Source: Vanessa cardui (taxonomy: Eukaryota > Arthropoda > Insecta > Lepidoptera > Nymphalidae). Taken from it: DNA of 64,000 bases. Shown here in pieces: positions 53,891 to 64,000 of this stretch. A program made the position numbers and the translations under genes. The DNA lies in assembly GCF_905220365.1 (NCBI RefSeq), contig NC_061143.1, positions 8,928,001-8,992,000 of the forward strand, read 5' to 3'. Below the pieces are notes generated by a model that did no database searches, was not told the DNA's origin, and worked only from the letters and a program-made list of their open reading frames with translations. Each line of letters begins with the position of its first letter. Within the stretch, counting starts at the first letter, position 1.

Positions 53891-55568
53891 ATATTAATTT
53901 TTAAAGTAACCGTTAAAAGTTTCTTGAGAAATATTTTCCATCAAAGTGGAATGTTCCAGAGCATTCTAGAAAACTTCATAACTTCTTTTTTCATTATATA
54001 TTTTAAATGTAGAACAATATTAAAACGAATTGTATATTTAATATGTCACAGTAACAAAAACAAATATTTTTTTTTACTAGAAAAACAAAAGAGTTTTTAC
54101 TTCATATTAAAACTTAACAAAAAAATTAATTATAATAAAAAAAGAAAAAAAAATATCAAACGCATAAAGTTTGTCTACAATAATTCAAATCTAATTTGAT
54201 CTAACAATATTTCTTTAATAACAATTCAAAAGTCTCCAGTCCGTAGATCACGCGTTTATTAACAGTTCCGCAAAAGGTCACAACGATTCCACCAAGTCTG
54301 GTTGGTTCCACAAAAAATTCCATCCCAGGTACATCGAGAAACACCTGACTGATAAGAGCCGTAAGATTATCGTCAGATCATAATGCGTGTTCGGATTTAT
54401 GGTGTCGTAAAATAACCCACAATGCTCTGATGACAAAACAGGCGCCTACAAGTGACGTTTGCATTGTATGGAACGGTCTCGGAATAATTTTGACTATTCA
54501 AACGCTTTATTTATCTGCTTCATGATATTGTTCTTTTTTTTCACGTTACTTTTAAACTCACTTACGATTTTTTATTATTTTATCGTTTAGATAGTTTTTC
54601 AAATTTAAATGTAATAAATTGATGATTGGCTGTTTGTTCGACGACCGTTGGCTTTTCGATTTTATAAAAATAATAAATAAACAAATATATATTTTATTAA
54701 AATTACTTCGAATTTTAAATTCAAAGTATATCCATATCGTTCCATTTTTAAATGAAAGTATTCCTTTTGATATGTTTCTAACACGAAATTCTGAAACAAG
54801 AAAAGAAAAAATATTAAGTACTAATTTAGGATTGATTCTGTCGTAACTTTGTCGTTTTATAGACACAATACATGAATGTGGTAGTTTTATGTTATAAAAA
54901 TAAGGATGTTTTCTCCATTCAAAATAAATTGTTTAACTTTTTAAAGCACTATAAAAAATCACGTATTAACTAAAATAAGGCGTTTAAGTATGATAGCTGT
55001 TGATATAAAATGTTTTATTTCATACTAAAAGTAATAATAGTTTTGATGTTTAATAAAAATATGCTAATTTTTTTTTCTAAATATTTCTTATTCTTAGATT
55101 TACTTTTATGACATTTAAAATCAGTATGTATATTATGTACATCAAAATAACAATCCCAATCACTAAACAAAGTATATAAAACCTTCACGCAGCAAAAAAA
55201 GGTTTTATTTAAAATCATTTAATGAACTGTTTGATCATTCCATTTACACTGTACCGTTTCTTTTATCAAGAACCATTCATTCTTACGTTCAACAGCTTCT
55301 CATAGAAAGTCCAACCCTCCGCGTGCCGCTACAAATTAAAAGTACCCAGAGTTATAAATGGGGCGACACAGCTATGATTAATGCGGAGTGAAATTAAAAC
55401 AAGCACGATAATGTTGTATTTATCTTATTTACGACCTACGATACTTCCTGAAAGATATTAAATTATATTTCTCTAATGGTGTTATAATGATGTGTTTCAA
55501 TTGAGAATTTATTCTTCCTTAATCTTGTAAATCATTTATTTTTTTAACTTTTGCGATTATATATAAGA
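53891..55568. other. AT-rich stretch without recognised genes
   Basis: 54200-54490 is GC-richer and unassigned. Frames of 75-120 codons in 53837-54866 are rich in Lys, Asn and Ile and are typical of AT-rich non-coding DNA. Confidence 0.4.
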
Positions 55569-55579
55569 TATCGTTATGG

Positions 55580-55894
55580 AAATTAAAGGAGTCGAGATGG
55601 CACAGTGGTGAGAACGCGCGCATCTTAACCGATGATTGCGGGTTCAAACCCAGGCAAGCACCGCTGATTCATGTGCTTAATTTGTCTTTATAATTCATCT
55701 CGTGCTCAGCGGTGAAGTAAAACATCGTGAGGAAACCTGCATGTGACAAATTTCATAGAAATTCTGCCACATGTGTATTCCATCAACCCGCATTGGAACA
55801 GCGTGGTGAAATATGTTCCAAACCTTCTCCTCAAAGGGAGAGGAGGCCTTTAGCCCAGCAGTGGGAATTCACAGGGTGTTGTTGTTTTTTGTTG
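55580..55894 (+). repeat. SINE-A, full length with target-site duplication
   Basis: Head 'gagtcgagatggcacagtgg' from 55589, perfect B-box 'gcgggttcaaaccc', body 'cgtgaggaaacctgcatg', 'attggaacagcgtggtg' and 'cctcaaagggagaggagg', 3' end 'cccagcagtgggaatt', then a T/G-rich tail. The 11-base string tatcgttatgg at 55569-55579 recurs at 55895-55905 and marks the insertion. The 70-codon frame over it is an artefact. Confidence 0.9.
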
Positions 55895-56067
55895 TATCGT
55901 TATGGTAATAATGTACTTATGAATCAGTACATTACATAGACTCAACAAACTCGATTCTAACAAAATATCAAGTGTCACTGTGACGTATTTACAGACGAAT
56001 CGAACAAAATAGTAATTGTGGTGGTTTTTCGAGATATTCCTATTAGTATTTTGTTATTGCAAGCGGA

Positions 56068-56213
56068 TTATTATACCAGTTCAATTCGGCTGAACCAATT
56101 TTGACGTCACTGAATATTTTTCTTTCACAGATAGCTGATGTATTAGGGAGTAACTTAGGCTGCAGCTATATCTTTGTTTTTAATTCAAATACGCACGAAG
56201 TCGTGGGCACAGT
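56068..56213 (+). repeat. Family F repeat
   Basis: 'cggctgaaccaattttgacg', 'agatagctgatgtatta', 'gggagtaacttaggctgc' and 'cgtgggcacagtcc', with the same order as the copy at 25222. Confidence 0.6.
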
Positions 56214-58087
56214 CCATTCAATTAATGAACACGCAAATTGATGAATCAAATGGATACTCCTATGAACATTATTTTAATGAACGATAAGAAAAATTAAATT
56301 GTAGACTCTTTTTCCAAAAGCTTATCTAGTCATAATACTTCCGAGTTAAAACGAGCTATATTTTGTTGTCAAATGCATTCTTTATAATAATTTTATCCTA
56401 ACATTGCATTACATATGTAATGTTGTTATAATATTATAACAATGTATTTTTTTATATAAAGAGAGGCTGTCGCAATATATTTGAAACTCAAATAAATAAT
56501 TTCTTAAAAACATATACCAACTGATCATGTTTCAACTGATACATATATATACTGTTTTTTAATGATTATAGTCAAGAAAAAATATAATATATTATTTCTT
56601 TTTTTCATTTTGTATTGAAACGACCTTCTTGGTATTTTCCACAAAGATCATGATAAAAAGAATCTCCTCAGTGCAGTTAAAAGAATCGCAAAACGACGCC
56701 CCGGGGCCCGCTAGACCCCGACGTAGTGAAATTTTCGAAAGATTTATTTGAATAAATTATTTTTATCCACCTGAAGTGAAGGGTTGGGTTGGGGAATTTA
56801 TGGTATGTGAAATGATACTTTAATAACTCTGGATTTTTGATTTATTTAATTTAGTTTAAAATTCTAGTTTATTATTCAAATAAAAGGAGTCTTTTTAAGT
56901 AACTGGCAAATCATAATTTGTTTTTTTTTTGTATTCAAAATTATTATTGGAACCGCAAGGCTTAAATAATTAACTAATAATACTATATATAATACTAATA
57001 ATTAACTTACACTATACGCATATCACATTTATATATTTATCAAATCATATTGTTATTTTTTAATACCGACTTCCCTTTGAACAAACAAAGGCATAAAATT
57101 TAATGCAAATATTTTTCATGTGTTTTTTCTTCTACATAAAAACAATACCATTTGAAAGCTGCGCATGACATCACTAAGTGAAACGGCAGCGCGAAAGAGA
57201 CCGTTTAACAGGAAATAGTTTATATTCTCAAAACAAATTGCAATAAATTGATGTTCAACCACTCTGATACAACCCAATATCAACTATATTACACAGCGAT
57301 AGATTTCAAATCGGACTGCATGTTTTATATTGAACAGAAGAACGCAAAACACGAATTAAATCTGTAAAACAAAAGTCATTGGTCCGAATTTCAAATTTCG
57401 AATTGTATTCTTAAGTCCGTTTGAATCGGGCTACGCAATTGGTCATTTGCGATTCAACTCGCGAGCCGCGTTGATGGATCGATGATGGCGTCGGTTGCGC
57501 ACACTTGAGTCCGTTTGACCAGAAAAATTGACTTTGATACACGCTATGTAAGCGGGAAATGAAAATCCTTTTGAACCCTCGTATCTTTTTAATACAAGGG
57601 CTCTCATCCATGTAGACATTGAATACTTTTATTTTCTGTAACAAAATTCGCAATTTTAAGCCCTTCTTTAAATACTTATCTCATTATTAAAACGTTCAGT
57701 TAAATCCTTCAGAGCACTAATTGTATCAAGTGTAATTTGAATAGAAAAATCTCCGAGTAAAAGTGTTAACTTAATTTCAAATAAAAAATAAGAGTTTTTA
57801 TGCGCCTATATGGTGGTTCAAAAGAGGCTTTTTTGCAGCAGTAAGGCATTTATTTTTATTTATTTGTCATGTAATATTATTTAAAAACATTGTAGACATT
57901 TGAATATCAATGATGATACAAGACGAATCATTTTGGTACCCATGGTATTTTTTTATGTTTAAATAGGTAGGCAGACTGACAAATGTGCCCTGATGGTCAG
58001 TCATCACCTTGTATTGAGTTTGATAACCTGAGAAATAGTAACAATATATCTTTCGAACTAATATTATATCCCTAGTGCCTGTAGTTT
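56214..58087. other. Non-coding stretch
   Basis: Nothing coding recognised. GC-richer patches at 56690-56740 ('ccccggggcccgctag') and 57415-57535. The rest is AT-rich. Confidence 0.4.
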
Positions 58088-58378
58088 ACTTGGTGGTAGG
58101 GCTTTGTGCCAGCCCGTCTGGGTAGGTACCACCCACTCATCGGTTATTCTACTTCCAAATAACAGTACTCAGTATTGTTGTGTTGCGGTTTGAAGGGTAA
58201 GTGAGCCAGTGTAACTACAGGCACAAGGGACATAACATCTTAGTTCCCAAGGTTGGTGGCACATTGACGATGTAAGGAATAGTTAATATTTCTTACAGCG
58301 TCATTGTCTATGGTGATGGTGACCACTTACCACCAGGTGGCCCATGTGCTCGTCCGCCAACCTATACCATAAAAAAAG
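58088..58378 (+). repeat. SINE-B, full length
   Basis: A clean copy: 'acttggtggtagggctttgt', 'gtaggtaccacccactcatc', 'gttgtgttgcggtttgaagg', 'agttcccaaggttggtgg', 'cattgacgatgtaaggaat', 'gtgaccacttaccaccagg' and 'cctataccataaaaaaag'. With the copy at 27125 it defines the family consensus in this window. Confidence 0.88.
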
Positions 58379-58870
58379 TTACAATGGTTTACTTAGCCAT
58401 TAAGTCTGAAAACAAAAATTACTAAGTACGATGTTGGGTGATAAAATATATGATGTGATAGTACCCTTTCTTGAACAAACTTGTGAAAGTGATAATCGTC
58501 TATAATTATAATTGAAACCAGGGAAATAATACACTTAAATAGTTATATGTTTCATACGTTTCGAGTTATTTTGTGTTTGACGTTATTCAGAATCAATCTG
58601 CAACTCGATTTCTTGAGGGCACGCACGAACGATTCCTCGCGGGGCTTTCGGATACGTTATTTTTCCTACATTTGGGAATAAATCGAATATATGTAGCTCC
58701 AGTATGTTATATATATTATGTATATATCTCTTCAGATTCAGTACATATGTTTAGAAGATTATAAAAGAGACTCTTTAGCTGTGAGACCGATTTTGATGTA
58801 TAATATGTACCTAAGTAAAACAAAGTTGCTATTTTTACATGAATATTCTATGAATTTGACTAAACTGCGT
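58379..58870. other. AT-rich spacer
   Basis: Nothing recognised. Confidence 0.35.
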
Positions 58871-59110
58871 ATTTTAAAGCTTTATAATAGCAATGTCTTG
58901 AACCTATAAACTATTTCATTAAATAAAAAAAAATCATTTCAGAATATATCGAATACATACAGAATAAGTGTCAAATACAGAAATTATTAATTTTAAAGCC
59001 TTCTAATTGCAATTTTTTCAACCAATAAACTATTTAATTAAATTAAAAAAAAATGATAATTCAGAAGATATCGAATCGATACAGAATAAGTGTTAAATAC
59101 AGAAGTCATT
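58871..59110 (+). repeat. Diverged tandem duplication, two units of about 119 bp
   Basis: Unit 1 (58871-58989) and unit 2 (58990-59110) share, in order, 'attttaaagc', 'caatgt/caattt', 'ataaactattt', an A-run, 'cagaa', 'atatcgaat', 'acagaataagtgt' and 'aaatacagaa'. Point differences and an indel indicate some age. Confidence 0.75.
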
Positions 59111-60139
59111 CAATCGATTGTAACCCAACCAAATTAAAAAGACTTATTTATAACTGACAAATATAATAACATTGCACAAAAATATTGCTTAAAAAAACTT
59201 ATGAATAAAACTAGTTTTGTTTTTGTTAGCCATTAGGTATTTTTATACTTATATTTTAACATACAAATGTGTAGAATAAACCCAACTTCCTACATTTCAC
59301 CTTGCCTCGTACCCGAAGTGTATATCAAATACAATCTATCAACGCCTTACACAGAAATGTCAAAGCACCTAATTCGACGACGATGGCTTCATACCATTCA
59401 GATTTCCCGGTGGATCGACGCGAGCGACAGGGACAGAGCAAGGTGTTATTGATAAGAGTGAAAGGGATAGTTGTACGGTCACGGGCGCGATTCAGATGAT
59501 TGGTGTACGTGCGGTGACGACCGCGCCTTTACGTGACTTTTGAGTTCGACTTTGAGATCGCTGTACAGTTGGTTTTGATACTTGTTATTTTTCACTACAT
59601 GTGCGATACGTTACAATCTTGTTTACCACTATTATAATGCTAAATTCTGTTCAATTTTTCAGTATAATTATGAATTTTCTCTCAACTTTCTCCACCTTTA
59701 AGCGTATCGCTCACACTTACGACCTATATTTATTATGAGGGGTGATTTATTTATTATTTAAACAATACTGTGTCTCCTTCGTTTGCATATCAAATGGTGA
59801 AAGAGAGAGAGAAAGAATATGTTTAACTAAATAGGAACTAAGAGTTCATACAGCGTAACATAGTAGATGTTACGCTGTTAATAATTAACTTTTAAAATGA
59901 CACCAAAAAAGTAGGTTTTTGGTCTAGACGTATGTATGTAGATATGTATCGTTTGCCTGTTATAATTATTCATAAAACCTCGTGATCGAAATTGTTGTTA
60001 AATATTATGCAATCATAGATTTCATTCAAGGTTTTTCAAAGTTCAAATGAGAATGACACTAAATGTACTAAACGTTCTTAATATATATATTTTTTTTTCA
60101 GTAACAAAATTAAGTTGTAATCTATACTGGAGTAAATAT
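59111..60139. other. Non-coding stretch with GC-richer block
   Basis: 59270-59580 is GC-rich for this window ('gatcgacgcgagcgacaggg', 'tgcggtgacgaccgcgcc'). It vaguely recalls a dispersed lepidopteran repeat, but I cannot confirm this. Overlapping 61- and 65-codon frames have no motif. A 12-bp hairpin (59850-59861 with 59867-59878) follows. Confidence 0.35.
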
Positions 60140-60292
60140 TAAATCAAGTCAAATGAAAATAAATTTTATTCAAGTAGGCTTTTACAAGCACTTGTGAATC
60201 GTCATTTAACAATTAAGTGAAGCTACCACCGATTCGGAAAATAGATTCTACCGAGAAGAACCGGCAAGAAACTGAGTAGTTACTCTTATTCA
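60140..60292 (-). mobile_element. LINE 3' stub, reversed
   Basis: The plus strand reads 'caagtaggcttttacaagc', 'gaatcgtcatttaacaatta', 'gaagctaccaccgattcgg' and 'ccgagaagaaccggcaag', nearly identical to the 3' UTR of the LINE at 3917-6745 in the same orientation. Low divergence suggests a recent event. Confidence 0.87.
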
Positions 60293-60889
60293 AGATTAAA
60301 AAAATACAGTCATGTTAGTCATATTAATTAAGTAACTTCGATAGTATTTATATATCTGGAGTAATATTTTTTTAAAACAATAAATAATTAATTGAAAATA
60401 TTTGACTAATTAAATTAGGCTATTTACTAAGTCTATAAAATACTTTAAAGTATCAAGACCTATCGATTAAAAGGGCGCGCTACACGTTTGACGGACAAAG
60501 ACGCATACCTTCGCTACTGTCTACTGTATTGAACTCATTCATTGTTTCACTGACAAGAACGTTTATACTTATATTATATTAAAGTGTTTTTATACATATA
60601 TCTTCTACTAAAATCAATAAGATAGGACCTATTTTGTCATCATACGATAATTGCGTTCGCTATGCTTTAGTCATTAATTTTGCTTAAAGATATATGTAAG
60701 TATTTCCAAAGCCGTGTAATATTAATTGACCCAGGGATGATTAACTGTTTCAGGGAATCTATGCAATGCACGTATTGTGTCAGGCCTTATCTAATTTTCT
60801 AAAGGATATATTTTCTACCACGATCAAATATTACTAATGCTTTTTTTATTTGTGTACATTGGTATGTAATAGAGTAATATGTATACCTA
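60293..60889. other. AT-rich spacer
   Basis: No gene recognised. A small GC-richer patch lies at 60470-60530. Confidence 0.35.
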
Positions 60890-60936
60890 CGTCTTTAACA
60901 ATTAATTTAAATTTATTAAATTAATTGTTAAAGACG
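60890..60936. repeat. Perfect inverted repeat, 21-bp arms, 5-base loop
   Basis: Arms 60890-60910 (starting cgtctttaacaattaattt) and 60916-60936 are exact complements around attta. No transposon ends were seen. Confidence 0.93.
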
Positions 60937-61307
60937 ATATTTATTATTTTTTTCTAATTTTTGGTATACCGGCTTCAGTTGATGGTCGATGGACATGGTT
61001 TTGTCTGGTGTATGTATAGACTGTCTGATTATATGAAATAAATAAAAAAAAAATCAGTATAAAAAAATGCTGGTTGAACTAATTTTTTTTAAAGTCGTTA
61101 AAAGGTAAGATTCTTCAATTGTCAAAACTAAAAGTCTATGTTATACTTTAGAATACCAAAACAACAAACCTATGAAAATGAAACCGAAATGCCGAGTAGG
61201 GGTTAATGATTACTATCGGGGTTAAATTCAGACCACCAAATCCTGAGAGAAAGTGATACCACTTGCACTGTAAAACATTATAGACCATTATAATAGATAT
61301 ATAACAC
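60937..61307. other. AT-rich spacer
   Basis: Nothing recognised. Confidence 0.35.
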
Positions 61308-61580
61308 TAAACAACAGTACGCAGTATTGTTGTGTTCCGGTTTGAAGGATGAGTGAGCCAGTGTAACTACAGGGACAAGGGACATAACATCTTAGTTCCC
61401 AAGGTTGGTAGCGCATTGACGATGTAAGGAATAGTTAATATTTCTTATAGCTTCATTGTCTATGGGTGATGGTGACCACTTACCATCAGGTGGCCCATAT
61501 ACTCGTACGCCAAGCTATTCCATAAAAAAGCGGCTCTGGAGCGCTATTATCATCTTTGGCTCTTAATATAGGATTTGTAT
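61308..61580 (+). repeat. SINE-B, 5'-truncated, with the extra 3' segment
   Basis: It begins within the element at 'aaacaacagtacgcagtatt', continues 'tgtgttccggtttgaagg', 'agttcccaaggttggtag' and 'gtgaccacttaccatcagg' to 'gctattccataaaaaa', then carries the block 'gcggctctggagcgctatt' to 'cttaatataggatttgt' also found at 45866-45914. Confidence 0.85.
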
Positions 61581-62522
61581 CACTAATCATGAGGGCGTGG
61601 GAATGTTGTTATTGATTCCAGAAATAAAAGTTGATATCGTTAGATTGCAATGCTGTAATGCTCTACATGTGTTCGTACATTTTCAATAGTTACATCGAAT
61701 AATGAACTGAGATTAAAATTATAGACGTCGGCGATCCGTTTGACATCCACTGCTTTTACCGGCCGCTGTTTGTTGCCTTAGATATAATAGCCATCTAACG
61801 GCGCTGCACGTCAAACGTTTCACCATAGCAAGCTTAATTCACCCTCGTCCAATAATCAAAACTATACAAATTTATTTAATATTAATTTAATATAAATATA
61901 TTTTTATATAATTTACGTTACAATGTAATGCGAAGCCAGGGGTAAAATTTCGATTTCGTCATTACATTTATGAAATTGTTACATTGCCAATCTTATTATA
62001 AGTCTGACTGTCGCTCGCCATAATGCACAAGTCATGTTTTTAATTCGAACCTTTTTTTAAACGTTTCTTTTTTTTTCTTAAAGTCACCCACAAACTTGAG
62101 TTTGTTACAGTAAACTGAGGGGTGGGTGGCAGACTTGCGAAAAGTAGAGATGGAAAATATTTTATCTTTCTGTATTACAATATTTATTCAATATTGTTTT
62201 TTATTGTGATGATAACTGAATAATCTGCAAAATAACATAAATAAAATAATTTTGGTAATTTATTTAAATGCATTAATAAATAGAAATATATATCGAAGCG
62301 GCATTAGCTAAACCTACATAATAACATTAATTAATACGTAAATTCAAAGTAAAAATAACAACTTAGAATGTTTTAGTCGGGCTTACATTATGTATAACAA
62401 TTCAAATATATGCTGCCGAAAACGTAACGTAAAATATATCAATAATCCTGACATGTCTATTTTAAAAGTTTTTTTTTTATAAAATATTCCGCTTGTATAT
62501 TTTGTTTCGCAAGTCTTGAGCT
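61581..62522. other. Non-coding stretch
   Basis: 61715-61850 is GC-richer with 'gccatctaacggcgctgc'. Otherwise AT-rich, nothing recognised. Confidence 0.35.
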
Positions 62523-62568
62523 AATGATATCTATAGTAAACCAAAATTGGTTTACTATAGATATCATT
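62523..62568. repeat. Perfect inverted repeat, 22-bp arms, 2-base loop
   Basis: Arms 62523-62544 and 62547-62568 are exact reverse complements around 'aa' (left arm begins aatgatatctatagtaaacc). It is almost a pure palindrome. No target duplication was seen. Confidence 0.95.
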
Positions 62569-63316
62569 TTTTGCCATGTCTATTAATTTGCAAGTCTTCA
62601 TTGTTCATTGGCGTATGCAATGCTGGGTCGCAAGTTCAGTCGCCTGTCAACTCGTCGTCAACATGTACCATGCGGGAGTCAGATACAATAGTTGAATTAG
62701 TTCAAACGCCTGCCATTGGATTCGAATTTTAAAATTAAAATCGTTTCGAACATTAAGTTCCATTTTTAAAACTGAAATATGTATATATAAATACTATTTT
62801 TTAATTTTTATTGCATACTGAAATGTTTTATTGGTGTTAAACATTGTAAAGATATTTTTCTAAGTTGTTCAGACAGCGAAACCGAACAAGGAACTCAGTT
62901 AAGAAAAATTGTTTATGTTAATGTCTGGAAATGATAATTTTATACAAGAGAACCGATGCATATTTAAGTCTAAACCTTTTTTTAAAGAGGCTCGCAATAT
63001 GATTAAGCTTTGTCAAATATACATTGAATTAAAATTTACTTTGAAATTAATCAAGAGACAGTGTTTATAAAAGTTGCCTACACACGAAATATTCAATTTT
63101 CGGGTATGATTTTTAGGATGACATTTGTGCATCTACGTTATATTTCCCACATTGAAGGTTCCTTTTCTAATCTTACATTAAGCAATAGATATAAGCACTG
63201 GAAAACATTCAATAGGTACTGCATCAGTGTATTATGCCTATCAACAAAATCAAACGATTGTTACAAATATATATACGCTAGTATAATTATTATTACCAAT
63301 ATGTATATATAAAATC
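62569..63316. other. AT-rich spacer
   Basis: No gene recognised. The 61- and 83-codon frames here have no family motif. Confidence 0.35.
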
Positions 63317-63530
63317 TACTAGCGGCCCGTCCCGGCTTCGCACGGGTAGACATAATTTTTTTTTTTTGACAAAATGTTTTACCTATTTTATGTACATTTT
63401 TTCTTTGGTTTTTCCGACATGTTTAACAATTGTCGTTCTATTTCTTACTTATTATACAAAAACCTTAATAAATTATATACCAGAACTTTCCTTAAGAATT
63501 CCTCTGTTTATTAGTGAAACCCACACACAA
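63317..63530 (-). repeat. Family E-related repeat
   Basis: It starts with 'ctagcggcccgtcccggctt' and 'cgcacgggtag', the same terminus as the reversed family E copy at 19608. After that it is diverged ('caaaaaccttaataaa', 'tctgtttattagtgaaac'), so it is either an old copy or a related family. Confidence 0.5.
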
Positions 63531-64000
63531 ATATAATTAGTGTCTGTCCACACACAAACACATGCAATCCGTGGATATAGTATTATACCCAAGGATTGCC
63601 TGTGTTTTTACACGTGGAAGCATTACCTCATCAAATTTTAAAAATTAATACTATTGAGTTAAACATTAGTTCTACTGTGAGTAACGAATATTAATGTTAA
63701 TAACGGACGAACAAATTTCTTTAAACTTCGGATATATACTTATATTCGTTTTACTTTTTTTCGTATCAATGTGTTCATATTGCACATAACCTTCTTTCTT
63801 ATTCTTTTACTCATGTTATAAACTTTATTTTAATAATATGTTATTTACAAATTATGTAATATTATACCAATCAATTTAATATTTATTTGAAATGAATTAT
63901 TATTCTTAGTACTCTCTATAATGTATGTATGTCTATGGCATAATATCGTCCCGTCGAGGTATTTGAAACTAACTTTAAAGACTATTGAAAAATTACCCGC
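63531..64000. other. AT-rich end of window
   Basis: No gene or repeat recognised. A 'cacacacaaacaca' run lies near 63550. Confidence 0.35.

Noticed and set aside
53837..54866. Frames of 75-120 codons rich in Lys, Asn and Ile
   Set aside because: The composition follows the AT-rich DNA. Only the first ~15 residues resemble a known protein (RT motif A), so no intact gene.
1..64000. CRISPR array, operon, phage or defence island
   Set aside because: No regularly spaced direct repeats, no clustered ORFs and no bacterial-type genes. The window is insect nuclear DNA.

Overview
This is AT-rich animal nuclear DNA. The dispersed repeats point to Lepidoptera, most likely a butterfly of the nymphalid type. 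The main evidence is at least a dozen copies of a tRNA-headed SINE resembling the butterfly 'Metulj' family (called SINE-A here), more than a dozen copies of a second SINE carrying the core 'cttggtggtaggg' (SINE-B), and a non-LTR retrotransposon family with its typical 3' tail. These assignments come from remembered sequence and were not searched. There are no prokaryotic genes, operons or CRISPR arrays. The very short chance reading frames scattered through the window are not genes.

Layout. 1-3900: AT-rich DNA with two small nonautonomous repeats. 3917-6745: a minus-strand LINE, truncated at its 5' end but with an uninterrupted 847-codon frame (partial endonuclease plus complete reverse transcriptase). 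6890-7991: a GC-richer block followed by the only convincing host coding sequence, two short plus-strand exons (7340-7434 and 7944-7991) with consensus splice sites and matching phase. 8000-64000: apparently intron or intergenic DNA, filled with SINE-A, SINE-B, a second tRNA-headed SINE (SINE-I), dead 3' stubs of the LINE, several small nonautonomous repeats, a 5S rRNA relic, an RT relic, MITE-like inverted repeats, two diverged tandem duplications and two (TA)n tracts. Between the repeats lie short GC-richer islands of apparently unique sequence that could be cis-regulatory elements.

How it fits together. The two exons look like the N-terminus of a gene whose remaining exons lie in long introns or beyond the window. 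Its protein family is not recognised. The LINE is probably the source type for the 3' stubs with the same tail, and a LINE of this kind may also supply the machinery that moves the SINEs. Several insertions can be ordered in time: a SINE-A copy sits inside a SINE-B copy with a 10-bp target duplication, and a reversed SINE-B lies inside another SINE-B. Two SINE-B copies share an extra 3' segment that looks like a transduced flank. I found no clear new biological system. The best leads are the unassigned two-exon gene, three perfect 19-22-bp hairpins, the SINE-B 3' extension, and a palindromic element ending in a CTCF-like motif.
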